Assembly (NCBI GenBank): GCA_025765615.1 | Contig: JAIVFJ010000447.1 | Coordinates: forward strand, 1 to 40,018 | DNA from: Zopfochytrium polystomum | Lineage: Eukaryota > Chytridiomycota > Chytridiomycetes > Chytridiales > Chytridiaceae | Direction of reading: 5' to 3' | DNA: 40,018 nt | Part shown: positions 1-6,920 of the stretch, one piece after another | Numbering within the stretch: the first letter of the stretch is position 1 | Layout: each line of letters opens with the position of its first letter | The notes under the pieces: generated by a model | Database searches by the model: none | Told to the model about the DNA's origin: nothing | What the model saw: only the letters and a program-made list of their open reading frames with translations | Program-made: the position numbers and the translations under genes

Positions 1-229
1 CTAGCGGGCTGGACTGACTCCATAGGCCTCAACGTCCACTTTGTGAGTCCTTACAGAAAGTGCTGTGTGCTGCGTGCCCAGCCTACCTGACAGCTCATCA
101 TCATGACTTTGGGAGAGAACTAATTCCAGGGTTGTTTTGGAGTTGTTTGCTAAAAGACACCAAAATATATGTGTTTCCAGGAACAGAAATTTATTTCGCT
201 TCTCCGTTTCTGGCAACCTTTACAAATAC
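1..229. other. Left flank of the retrotransposon, no gene seen
   Basis: No convincing coding frame or RNA gene is visible here. The last five bases (225-229, AATAC) are one copy of the target-site duplication of the retroelement that follows. The element therefore inserted between sequence that is now at 229 and 4205. Confidence 0.6.
225..229. repeat. Target-site duplication, left copy (AATAC)
   Basis: AATAC directly precedes the left LTR and is repeated at 4200-4204 directly after the right LTR. A 5-bp duplication is usual for Ty3/gypsy integrases. Confidence 0.9.
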
Positions 230-248
230 TGTTATGAATCACCCTCTG

Positions 249-356
249 GAAACCTCTGGAACCTTCCAGAACATTCCTTCATGGAACCTTCTGGAACCTT
301 CTGGAACCTTCTAGAACATTCCTTCATGGAACCTTGTGGAACCTTCTGGAACCTTC
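249..356 (+). promoter_or_regulatory. Heat-shock-element array in U3
   Basis: GAA and TTC triplets alternate every 5 nt: GAA at 259, TTC at 264, GAA at 269, TTC at 274; then GAA 284, TTC 289, GAA 294, TTC 299, GAA 304, TTC 309, GAA 314, TTC 319 without a fault; then GAA 329, imperfect TTG 334, GAA 339, TTC 344, GAA 349, TTC 354 still in the same phase. Alternating nGAAn/nTTCn units in 5-bp phase are the known binding site of trimeric heat shock factor (HSF). The array is built from a 10-bp tandem repeat, GGAACCTTCT. The same array occurs in the right LTR at 3866-3973. Binding is inferred, not shown. Confidence 0.75.
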
Positions 357-421
357 TTTGCTTTCCTGACTTGTCTTGTTGTCATTGGTATCATTGGTAT
401 CATTGCATTACTAATTGCTCT

Positions 422-434
422 TTCTGGAACTTTC
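422..434 (+). promoter_or_regulatory. Promoter-proximal heat-shock element
   Basis: TTC at 422, GAA at 427 and TTC at 432 form a perfect three-unit heat-shock element about 33 bp upstream of the TATA box. It is separate from the distal array and not part of its tandem repeat. Confidence 0.6.
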
Positions 435-466
435 TTGGAGTCTTGACAAGGAACACTCTCAAAAGG

Positions 467-473
467 TATAAAA
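467..473 (+). promoter_or_regulatory. TATA box of the 5' LTR promoter
   Basis: TATAAAA within GGTATAAAAGGGGG. The 3' LTR carries the same box at 4084-4090. The distance to the predicted 5' end of the transcript (502) is 35 nt. Confidence 0.75.
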
Positions 474-584
474 GGGGGATGGGGGACCTGTCCCATCCCT
501 CAAGTGAATTATTGTTTCCAATACAATCATCACTCCTCTCAGTTCCTTGTCTGCCTTGTCCTGTCCTGCCCTGTTCCTGACATC

Positions 585-595
585 ATAATTCACTT
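585..595 (+). other. Self-priming primer-binding site
   Basis: Two bases after the LTR, ATAATTCACTT is the exact reverse complement of AAGTGAATTAT at 502-512 inside the LTR. Complementarity stops at both ends after 11 nt. There is no TGG as expected for a tRNA 3'-CCA primer site. The fission yeast element Tf1 primes reverse transcription with the first 11 nt of its own mRNA. The position of 502 just downstream of the TATA box fits the same mechanism here. Confidence 0.8.
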
Positions 596-622
596 CACCC
601 TCTCCCACTACTCTCTGCCATC

Positions 623-1546
623 ATGTCTGACCCAAACAACACCTTCCCTGATGCAACTGCCTTCCAAGCCTTGATGGACCAATTACAAGCCCTCTCAAGA
701 CAGACACACCAACTTCAAGAACAAGTCCTTCACCAGCAGCACCAGCTTCAACAACAACTTCACCAACAAGAACATCAAGCTCTTCCCCTGCCTCAAGCCA
801 ACCAAGCAAGAGAGCCCAAGGTTCCCAGCCCTGACAAGTTCACTGGGCTGGCCAAAGACCTTAGGAACTTCATGGCCACTGTGGAGAATGTCATCCTTCT
901 CCAACCTTCAAGATTTCCCAGTGAGCAAGTCAAGGTTCTTTTCACAAGCACCCTCCTGTCTGGTCAAGCTCAATCATGGTACAGATCTCTCCCAAGCACA
1001 CCCACCACCCTGCAAGAGCTCTGGGAGGGGCTGGAAGCTACCTTTGGTGACCCCTACGCATCTTGGACAGCAAGATCCAAGCTCAAGCATATCAAGCAAG
1101 GAAAGCAATCTTGTGTGGCCTACACCAACCAATTCAAGCAACTAGCCAGAGACTCTGGATACAATGATGCAGCTCTGATGGAGCTGTACCATGATGGTCT
1201 CCATGAGTCTATCCAAGACATGCTCTCCCAGTCTCTGCACATCCCTGAGACCTTGGAAGAGTACATTCTCCTTGCCATCAAGATTGACAACAGACTCTAC
1301 TCCAAGAGGCTGAAGCAAAGACAAGTAGGAACTACATCAAGGCCTACCCCAGTCCCTCAAGCTCTTACAGTTCCTGAACCCATGCAAGTGGATGCAGTTG
1401 AGACACTTCCTAAGGGTCCTCTGAGCCAAGAGGAGAAAACAAGGAGGGCCCAGCAGGGACTGTGTTTTTACTGTGGCTCCAAGGAGCATGCTGTCAAGGA
1501 CTGCCCAAGGAAGAAGCACCCAAACTCCCAGGTCCAGGCTCACTGA
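623..1546 (+). CDS. gag: Gag nucleocapsid polyprotein of the retrotransposon
   Basis: A 307-residue Gag that would assemble the virus-like particle and package element RNA. The N-terminus (about residues 10-60) is glutamine-rich and likely coiled coil. Residues about 75-200 match the retrotransposon Gag capsid fold, including a segment with QAQSWYRSL. A single CCHC zinc knuckle, CFYCGSKEHAVKDC, lies at residues 281-294 and should bind RNA. The start at 623 is the first ATG after the leader (583-622). The stop (1544-1546) is overlapped by the pol frame, and a frameshift signal sits 18 nt before it. The frame is intact, which fits a recent insertion. Confidence 0.93.
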   Translation: MSDPNNTFPDATAFQALMDQLQALSRQTHQLQEQVLHQQHQLQQQLHQQEHQALPLPQANQAREPKVPSPDKFTGLAKDLRNFMATVENVILLQPSRFPSEQVKVLFTSTLLSGQAQSWYRSLPSTPTTLQELWEGLEATFGDPYASWTARSKLKHIKQGKQSCVAYTNQFKQLARDSGYNDAALMELYHDGLHESIQDMLSQSLHIPETLEEYILLAIKIDNRLYSKRLKQRQVGTTSRPTPVPQALTVPEPMQVDAVETLPKGPLSQEEKTRRAQQGLCFYCGSKEHAVKDCPRKKHPNSQVQAH

Positions 1547-1570
1547 GGGGCAATTCCCTGGACCCTCCTC
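1519..1570 (+). promoter_or_regulatory. -1 programmed frameshift site: CCCAAAC plus H-type pseudoknot
   Basis: The heptamer CCCAAAC (1519-1525) lies in the correct phase of the Gag frame (C CCA AAC), the canonical X XXY YYZ slippery form. After a 5-nt spacer, stem 1 pairs GGTCCAGG (1531-1538) with CCTGGACC (1557-1564). Stem 2 pairs GAGGGG (1545-1550) with CTCCTC (1565-1570), with one G-U pair. The two 3' strands abut without a gap, allowing coaxial stacking. Gag codons start at positions equal to 2 mod 3 and pol codons at 1 mod 3, so a -1 shift is exactly what is needed. The gag stop codon lies in stem 2. Confidence 0.85.
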
Positions 1571-3846
1571 CAAGCTGCCCCTGTTTCATCACCACCACCA
1601 GCACCACAAACACCTCAGATTCCAAGCCCCACCAACTCACCATGGATGTCAAGATTCAACTCTCACCCAAGTCAACCATCACAACCAAGGCCCTTATAGA
1701 CTCTGGATCATCCTGCAACATCATTGATGCCACCCTTGCCAAGTCTTGTGCCATTCCCACCATCAAGAAATCCACACTCCTCAAGGTCCACTTTGCCAAT
1801 CATGCTCTGTTCAAGGAAATCAGCCATGAAACCAAGCTAAACCTCCACATCCAAGACTTTCCACCATCCATGGTCAATCTGGAAGTATTGGATCTTGGCT
1901 CACCCACATTCTCTGTCATCCTGGGATTACCATGGCTGCAAGCCCAGAACCCTGCCATTGATTGGGTCACTGGTCAAGTCCAACCTCCACCAATCGGAAC
2001 AGTCACCCAAAACTCAAGTCAAGCCCCCAAGTCTCATGCTCTCAAGCCCTTGATTCAAGATTCACAGCCAGCCAAGACTCAAGTTCCACAGTTCACAGTT
2101 CACAGTCAAGATTCAAGTAGAGCTCATAGAGCTCACAGTCATGGCCAAGACTCTAGTTCACAGAACCCACAGTCAAAGATACCACAATTCACAGTCCACA
2201 TTCAAGATTCAAGTTCCACAGCGCACAGTCTTTGCCAAGAACAGAACTCTCAGTCAAAGATTCAAGAATCACAGTTCCCAGTCAAGAATTCATGCCCCAC
2301 TGCTGAAGAGCACAGGAACTTGGACCCATCAGACCTTTTGCTGGCATCCAAGCTACCAAATGAATATCTCCCTTATGCTGATGTGTTTTCCAAGACCAGG
2401 ACAGACCTTGCACCTGAAGGGGGAGATGGTTTCACCCCACCATCCAAGACACACCTTTTACTGCTTCCTGACAGTGTGTGGACCCATGCTATTTCCAAGG
2501 ACCCCAAACCTCACACGATTCAAATCAGCCAAGAAGAGGAAAAACTTGAGATACTCAAGACAAGGCATGATGCAGCAACAGCTGGACACCTGGGAGAGCA
2601 CAAGACATATGAGCTTGTCTCCAGAGACTTCTACTGGCCAGGCATGAGGAAGTACATCAAGAACTATATCAGCAGCTGTGAAACCTGTCAAAGAAACAAA
2701 TCCAGCAGACACAAGCCCTATGGACTTCTGGAGCCCCTCCCAATTGCCATCAGCCCTTGGTCATCAATATCCATGGACTTCATTGTGAAACTGCCCCCAT
2801 CCCATGGATTTGACTCTATCCTTGTTGTCATCTGCAGAAGGACAAAGTTGGCCCATTTCATCCCCTGCACTGAGAATATAGATGCACAAGGAACAGCAGA
2901 CCTGTTTTTGCAGCACATATTCAGGCTCCATGGGCTGCCTCAGTCAATCATCAGTGACAGAGGACCTCAGTTCAGATCTCAATTTTGGAAAGCACTCACA
3001 GCAGCCCTTGGAATCAAGTCTCAACTGTCAACTGCTTATCACCCTCAGACTGATGGACAAACAGAAAGAACAAACCAGACTCTGGAGCAGTATTTGAGGT
3101 GCTATGTCAGCTATCAACAGGATGATTGGCCCACCCTCCTTCCACTGGCAGAATTTGCTCTCAACAATTCTCTCCACTCAAGCACCCAGCTATCTCCTTT
3201 CTTTGCAACCTATGGCTTCAATCCAAGAGGAGATCTTCTGGGACAAGAGACCCTATCCAATGTCCAAGCTCCTGCTGCGGCTTCACACTTACATAAGCTC
3301 AAGATCATCAACTCCTTCCTGGACTCCACTCTGAAGCAAGCCCAAGAAGATGCCTCAAGATTTGCCAACACTCACAGAATGGACCATGACTTTGCTGTGG
3401 GTCAGCAAGTTTGGCTTCTGAGGAAGAACTTGCAGACCAAAAGACCAAGTCCCAAGCTAGACAACCTCAAGTTGGGTCCTTTCAAGATCTTGGAGCAAAT
3501 CAATCCAGTCACCTTCAAGCTGGATCTCCCTGCATCCATGAAGATCCACCCAGTTTTCTATGTCAGCCTTTTAGAGAAGTTTGTGGCCAATTCCATTCCA
3601 GGCAGAGTTGTTCCTCCTCCTCCTCCAGTTGAGGTAGAAGGTGAAGAGGAATTTGAGGTTGAACAAATCTTGGATGCCAAGTGGTTTGGAAGGACACTCA
3701 AGTTCCTTGTTAAGTGGAAAGGTTACTCAGATGCTGACAACACCTGGGAGCCTGAGTCAAACCTCACTCACTGCCAAGACCTTCTGCTCGAGTTCAAGAC
3801 CAGGTACCCCACCAAGTTGCAGAAGAGGCCTAAAAGGGGGAGATGA
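1525..3846 (+). CDS. pol: Pol: protease, integrase and chromodomain (RT and RNase H absent)
   Basis: Expressed as a Gag-Pol fusion through the -1 shift; the open frame itself reaches back to 1462. The aspartic protease has its DSG catalytic triplet at 1699-1707 and the partner ILGLPW segment near 1918. The text then runs through a YADVFSK segment (near 2380), which in relatives immediately precedes reverse transcriptase. It goes straight to the integrase HHCC zinc finger (about 2560-2700). No YxDD box or RNase H motif exists. The integrase core has Asp codons at 2776 and 2956 and Glu at 3064, giving the D,D-35-E pattern. A chromodomain (about 3652-3800, with LVKWKGY) should steer integration by binding histone marks. 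The stop codon abuts the right LTR. The frame is unbroken across the deletion. Confidence 0.92.
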   Translation, partial: LPGPGSLRGNSLDPPPSCPCFITTTSTTNTSDSKPHQLTMDVKIQLSPKSTITTKALIDSGSSCNIIDATLAKSCAIPTIKKSTLLKVHFANHALFKEISHETKLNLHIQDFPPSMVNLEVLDLGSPTFSVILGLPWLQAQNPAIDWVTGQVQPPPIGTVTQNSSQAPKSHALKPLIQDSQPAKTQVPQFTVHSQDSSRAHRAHSHGQDSSSQNPQSKIPQFTVHIQDSSSTAHSLCQEQNSQSKIQESQFPVKNSCPTAEEHRNLDPSDLLLASKLPNEYLPYADVFSKTRTDLAPEGGDGFTPPSKTHLLLLPDSVWTHAISKDPKPHTIQISQEEEKLEILKTRHDAATAGHLGEHKTYELVSRDFYWPGMRKYIKNYISSCETCQRNKSSRHKPYGLLEPLPIAISPWSSISMDFIVKLPPSHGFDSILVVICRRTKLAHFIPCTENIDAQGTADLFLQHIFRLHGLPQSIISDRGPQFRSQFWKALTAALGIKSQLSTAYHPQTDGQTERTNQTLEQYLRCYVSYQQDDWPTLLPLAEFALNNSLHSSTQLSPFFATYGFNPRGDLLGQETLSNVQAPAAASHLHKLKIINSFLDSTLKQAQEDASRFANTHRMDHDFAVGQQVWLLRKNLQTKRPSPKLDNLKLGPFKILEQINPVTFKLDLPASMKIHPVFYVSLLEKFVANSIPGRVVPPPPPVEVEGEEEFEVEQILDAKWFGRTLKFLVKWKGYSDADNTWEPESNLTHCQDLLLEFKTRYPTKLQKRPKRGR
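3832..3843 (+). other. Polypurine tract
   Basis: AAAAGGGGGAGA lies three bases before the right LTR and overlaps the end of pol. It is the expected plus-strand priming site. Confidence 0.8.
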
Positions 3847-4199
3847 TGTTATGAATCACCCTCTGGAAACCTCTGGAACCTTCCAGAACATTCCTTCATG
3901 GAACCTTCTGGAACCTTCTGGAACCTTCTAGAACATTCCTTCATGGAACCTTGTGGAACCTTCTGGAACCTTCTTTGCTTTCCTGACTTGTCTTGTTGTC
4001 ATTGGTATCATTGGTATCATTGCATTACTAATTGCTCTTTCTGGAACTTTCTTGGAGTCTTGACAAGGAAGACTCTCAAAAGGTATAAAAGGGGGATGGG
4101 GGACCTGTCCCATCCCTCAAGTGAATTATTGTTTCCAATACAATCATCACTCCTCTCAGTTCCTTGTCTGCCTTGTCCTGTCCTGCCCTGTTCCTGACA
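3847..4199 (+). repeat. 3' LTR (353 bp)
   Basis: Same length as the left LTR and, by eye, differing at one base (4070). It carries the same heat-shock-element array (3866-3973), TATA box (4084-4090) and ends. Confidence 0.95.
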
Positions 4200-4204
4200 A
4201 ATAC
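4200..4204. repeat. Target-site duplication, right copy (AATAC)
   Basis: Matches 225-229 exactly and directly follows the right LTR. Confidence 0.9.
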
Positions 4205-4530
4205 ACAAAGGACAAAAACCAAACATACAAGTTTTTCCCTTAGAAGGACATTGCCAGTGCGGCGTGCTGACAATTTTCCTGTGTGCCATTGCCGATCGCT
4301 AAGACAGCCTCCCACCCTTATTCTTTGAACTGGGACTCTGGACCTGTTGAGATTTGAGCCTAGGAAGTCAGCTTCCTACGTCGACAGCGGCCTCGTCGCT
4401 GCTGCTGATGCAACTTACACTAAGTCGGGTAAGCCGAAAGGCCCAATATGAATCCAACAAATAGGTGAAGATGGCAGTGATTCTAGTTTTGCTTTCCTAG
4501 GCTAGGACAATGCGATTAGAATCACACTCA

Positions 4531-4603
4531 ATGGGTTCAGAGAAATGTTGAACTGGGGCAGCTCACAGCAGCTCCAGGTCAGCTGACTGTTGTCTGAACC
4601 CAT
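4531..4603. repeat. 11-bp inverted repeat
   Basis: ATGGGTTCAGA (4531-4541) is perfectly complementary to TCTGAACCCAT (4593-4603). Each arm is followed by a similar ATGTTGAAC direct repeat. It is the left part of the foldback-rich stretch. Confidence 0.55.
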
Positions 4604-4620
4604 GTTGAACCAGGGATGGT

Positions 4621-4827
4621 TGATTTGAAATGCCCCTGATGATTTCAAATCATCTTTCCTCTGTGGGAAGACTGGTCACTGGACACAGACCTCTGGACAG
4701 ACCTTGGTTGATTTGAAATGCTCCTTAAGATTTCAAATCATTTCCCCTCTCTGTGTGGGCCCAGTGTTTGCACACTGGGCCCACACAGAGCTTGGTTGAT
4801 TTGAAATGCTCTGAATATTTCAAATCA
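4621..4827. repeat. Three copies of an 11-bp-arm hairpin
   Basis: TGATTTGAAAT pairs with ATTTCAAATCA at 4621-4652, 4709-4740 and 4797-4827. Arms are identical in all copies, but the 9-10 nt loops differ. The second and third copies are preceded by CTTGGT, and each copy is followed by a CTCTGTG-containing segment, so the unit is a diverged tandem of about 88 bp. Arms conserved while loops vary suggests that pairing matters or that the arms are binding sites. Confidence 0.7.
4749..4790. repeat. Perfect 19-bp hairpin with TTGC loop
   Basis: Arms 4749-4767 and 4772-4790 are perfectly complementary around a TTGC loop and include GGGCCC. The hairpin lies between the second and third TGATTTGAAAT hairpins. 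Confidence 0.8.
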
Positions 4828-5959
4828 CCCTCCCTCTGTGGGAAGGGGTTTACAACACCTTGTGAGACTGTGCTCTCTAAATCTCCTCACCCTGGGCTGG
4901 AGGTGGAAATAGAGCAATGGCCTAAATACCAATCCTATCTAATGAAAAGGGCAAAAGAAGGTGTCTAGGGGTCACCAGACAGGAAAATGTATTTGGAGTC
5001 TACTAAAGCCCATCATCAAACACAAAAGAAACTCTTTAAACACAAAAAAGAGCTGTTATCACACATCTAAAAGGGAAACATAAGAAAAGTGTGACAAAGG
5101 TGGCACAATCACAAAAGAAAGTGCAAAATGCCTCTGGTCCAAGACACAGAGAAACCCCAATGGCAAAGCCAAAGGGACTGAATCACTCGGTAAGGAATGA
5201 GACTTAGGGCAACAAAGGGGGCGCCTAAGGCAGCACCAACCAATCTGTGCCAGCTCCTTCCCAAGGCAGAAGCCAAGGGGGAAGGCAGGAGAGTGGGGAG
5301 GAAAGTGGCCAGGTCCCAACCTGTTGGAGCCACCACCTTGGAGCACCAGCTCCCTCTCTGCCAAAGACAAGCCCTAAGTTGGAGGGGGTTGGACACAAAG
5401 GGCAAACACAAGGAACAGTTAGTGTGCAGAGATGCCTGTTGGATCAAACCAGAACTGATTTCCACTTAACAGAACCAGACACAACTTGTCTCACTCCAAG
5501 GAGAGGTTCCAACTCAATCCAAGGAGGGGGCACACAGGGTGGGAGACAGTGGGACTCTTCTTGCTTCATCCTACTAGGACACAGACATCTGCCTCACCAG
5601 GCCAGAGGAATCCCCTATCTTAGAAGCAAGGAAGGTTAAAACCCACTCCCACACACAAGTGTGACACCATGACATCACAGGCATTAATCTGAGAGAAAGA
5701 GGGTCTGAACCCAGTGAAGACCAGGCCCACCAGAGGCCACAGGAGCCAACAACCAGGGAGATGGGGGCATACCTGAGAGACCATTTCTGCAGCAGTACCT
5801 GACCAGCCAGCTCATTCATATCACCTTGAGAGACCTGGATTTGACTAGATGTATTGACAGGAACCTAGAGGCACCACCACAGATTTACCCTCTATCCTTC
5901 CATCACCAAGTGGCTCCTACCCAGTCCAACCTAAGCAGCATGCAGAATGGTGAGGTGCA

Positions 5960-6050
5960 CTGGGGATTGAACCCAGCACACTGCCATGATGGCCAAGAGG
6001 ACTTCAACCTCCTGTCACACACCAGGGGACTGCCACCCCCAGCTCTACAT
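5960..6050 (-). repeat. tRNA-like (SINE-like) sequence
   Basis: On the minus strand CTGGG-TTCAATC-CCCAG (5976-5960) forms a perfect T-arm with a canonical B box. Upstream sequence has a weak A-box-like GGTGGCAGT but no clean anticodon arm. It is therefore not a functional tRNA; a tRNA-derived SINE head or pseudogene is the best reading. Confidence 0.35.
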
Positions 6051-6657
6051 ACAGTCAGGAAGAAAAGGGCAGGCAAGGGACTTCAGGTACAGTTCTCACA
6101 GTCAACAAGAAGAGGGGGCAGCAGTTTAAATAGGAGAGGGTTGGAATCACAGGGAGGAGAGGAAAAAGGAGGGAAAACACATACAAAACAACAAAACAAT
6201 AAATAAAACAGTAAAAACAGAATGGGTGGGTGATTCACCAAATGGGGCTGAGCCATCAACAAAGAGAGACAGCTCAGAGAATCATGGGGCCATTTCTTGG
6301 CAGACAGCCACCAGAGCAGAGTGGAGGGGGGGGGGTGGAGGAACTGGCAAGAAATGATTGGTGCAGACAAGAAGACACTCACCACAGCCACAGAAAGAAA
6401 GGAAGACACACAAAGAGAGACAGTAAACAAACAACTAAATAAAAGATAAAACAAGAAAAAGAGCCAAAACAAAGGAAAATACTAATTGGAAAAATAAGTA
6501 AAAATCATCAACAGAAAGAGAAAGAAAAGCCCTGTCTTCTCATACCACTCATATGAGGCATTACATCATGGTAGCTGGGCATCTGGACTTTGCACTTCTC
6601 CCACAGAAGTGGTTCAGTCCTTAATCATTCCAAAAGTGAGGGGTTATTAGCTGGACA

Positions 6658-6679
6658 TGTTGGACTTTGCAGTCCAACA
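6658..6679. repeat. Perfect 9-bp hairpin with TTGC loop
   Basis: TGTTGGACT (6658-6666) pairs with AGTCCAACA (6671-6679) around a TTGC loop, next to the tRNA-like sequence. The loop is the same as in the 4749-4790 hairpin. Confidence 0.6.
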
Positions 6680-6748
6680 GTCTGCATGTCTCGAACTTGG
6701 CACCTTCCCGATTGAAGGGAGCGCTCTAACCACTGAGCAAGGAAGCCC
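6680..6748 (-). repeat. tRNA-derived sequence (tRNA pseudogene or SINE head)
   Basis: Read on the minus strand it has a near-canonical A box (TTGCTCAGTGGTTAGAGCG), a 4-bp anticodon stem with a 7-nt loop carrying CAA, and a B-box core GTTCGAGAC. The T-stem and acceptor stem do not pair, so it is not a working tRNA. The tract continuing to about 6540 on the minus strand could be the body of a SINE, but no tail or flanking duplication was seen. Confidence 0.45.
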
Positions 6749-6802
6749 TATGCCAGCAGTTGAGCAGACACTGAGTCACTCGGTCTGCAGCCATTGTACA
6801 GA

Positions 6803-6920
6803 ATAATAATAATAATAATGGCACAAATAATAATAGTGACAGGTGACGCAGGCGCGACAACAAGTGTCAATCAGTGGCTTATGTGGACAACCAATAATAA
6901 TAAAATAATAATATATACAG
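6803..6920. repeat. AAT microsatellites
   Basis: Runs of AAT near 6804-6819, 6826-6834 and 6891-6912, separated by unique sequence. Confidence 0.7.

Larger units (their letters stand above)
230..582 (+). repeat. 5' LTR (353 bp)
   Basis: Starts TGTTATG and ends CTGACA. U3 carries a heat-shock-element array (249-356), a second heat-shock element close to the promoter (422-434) and a TATA box (467-473). R probably starts near 502, about 35 nt after the TATA box, at the 11-nt sequence that matches the primer-binding site. No CpG dinucleotide was seen in the LTR. Confidence 0.95.
230..4199 (+). mobile_element. Non-autonomous Ty3/gypsy chromovirus LTR retrotransposon
   Basis: A 3970-bp element bounded by 353-bp LTRs (TGT...ACA ends) and flanked by a 5-bp duplication, AATAC, at 225-229 and 4200-4204. 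The order is LTR, primer-binding site, gag, -1 frameshift site, protease, integrase, chromodomain, polypurine tract, LTR. This domain order and the chromodomain C-terminal to integrase define chromoviruses of the Ty3/gypsy class. Reverse transcriptase and RNase H are missing, apparently through an in-frame internal deletion, so the element cannot copy itself unaided. The LTRs differ at one position by eye (C at 453 versus G at 4070), pointing to recent insertion. Both reading frames are otherwise unbroken. By eye the element holds only about six CpG dinucleotides, unlike the CpG-rich host genes to the right. Confidence 0.95.

Noticed and set aside
249..356. Short regularly spaced repeats that could be read as a CRISPR-like or minisatellite array
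   Set aside because: The unit is a 10-bp tandem inside an LTR, without unique spacers, and it occurs identically in both LTRs; heat-shock elements explain the phase better.
583..600. tRNA-primed primer-binding site
   Set aside because: No TGG start after the LTR; the 11-nt complementarity to the LTR fits self-priming instead.
1473..3931. Other open frames within the retroelement
   Set aside because: They lie in alternative frames of gag-pol, are short and lack motifs.
230..4199. RIP (repeat-induced point mutation) as cause of CpG loss
   Set aside because: RIP introduces stop codons and mostly targets CpA; both frames are intact and the LTRs are nearly identical.
4335..4395. A third tRNA-like sequence (GGCTCAAATCTC on the minus strand, with a TAGGAAG/CTTCCTA stem)
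   Set aside because: Only the B-box-like core is present; no A box and no cloverleaf.
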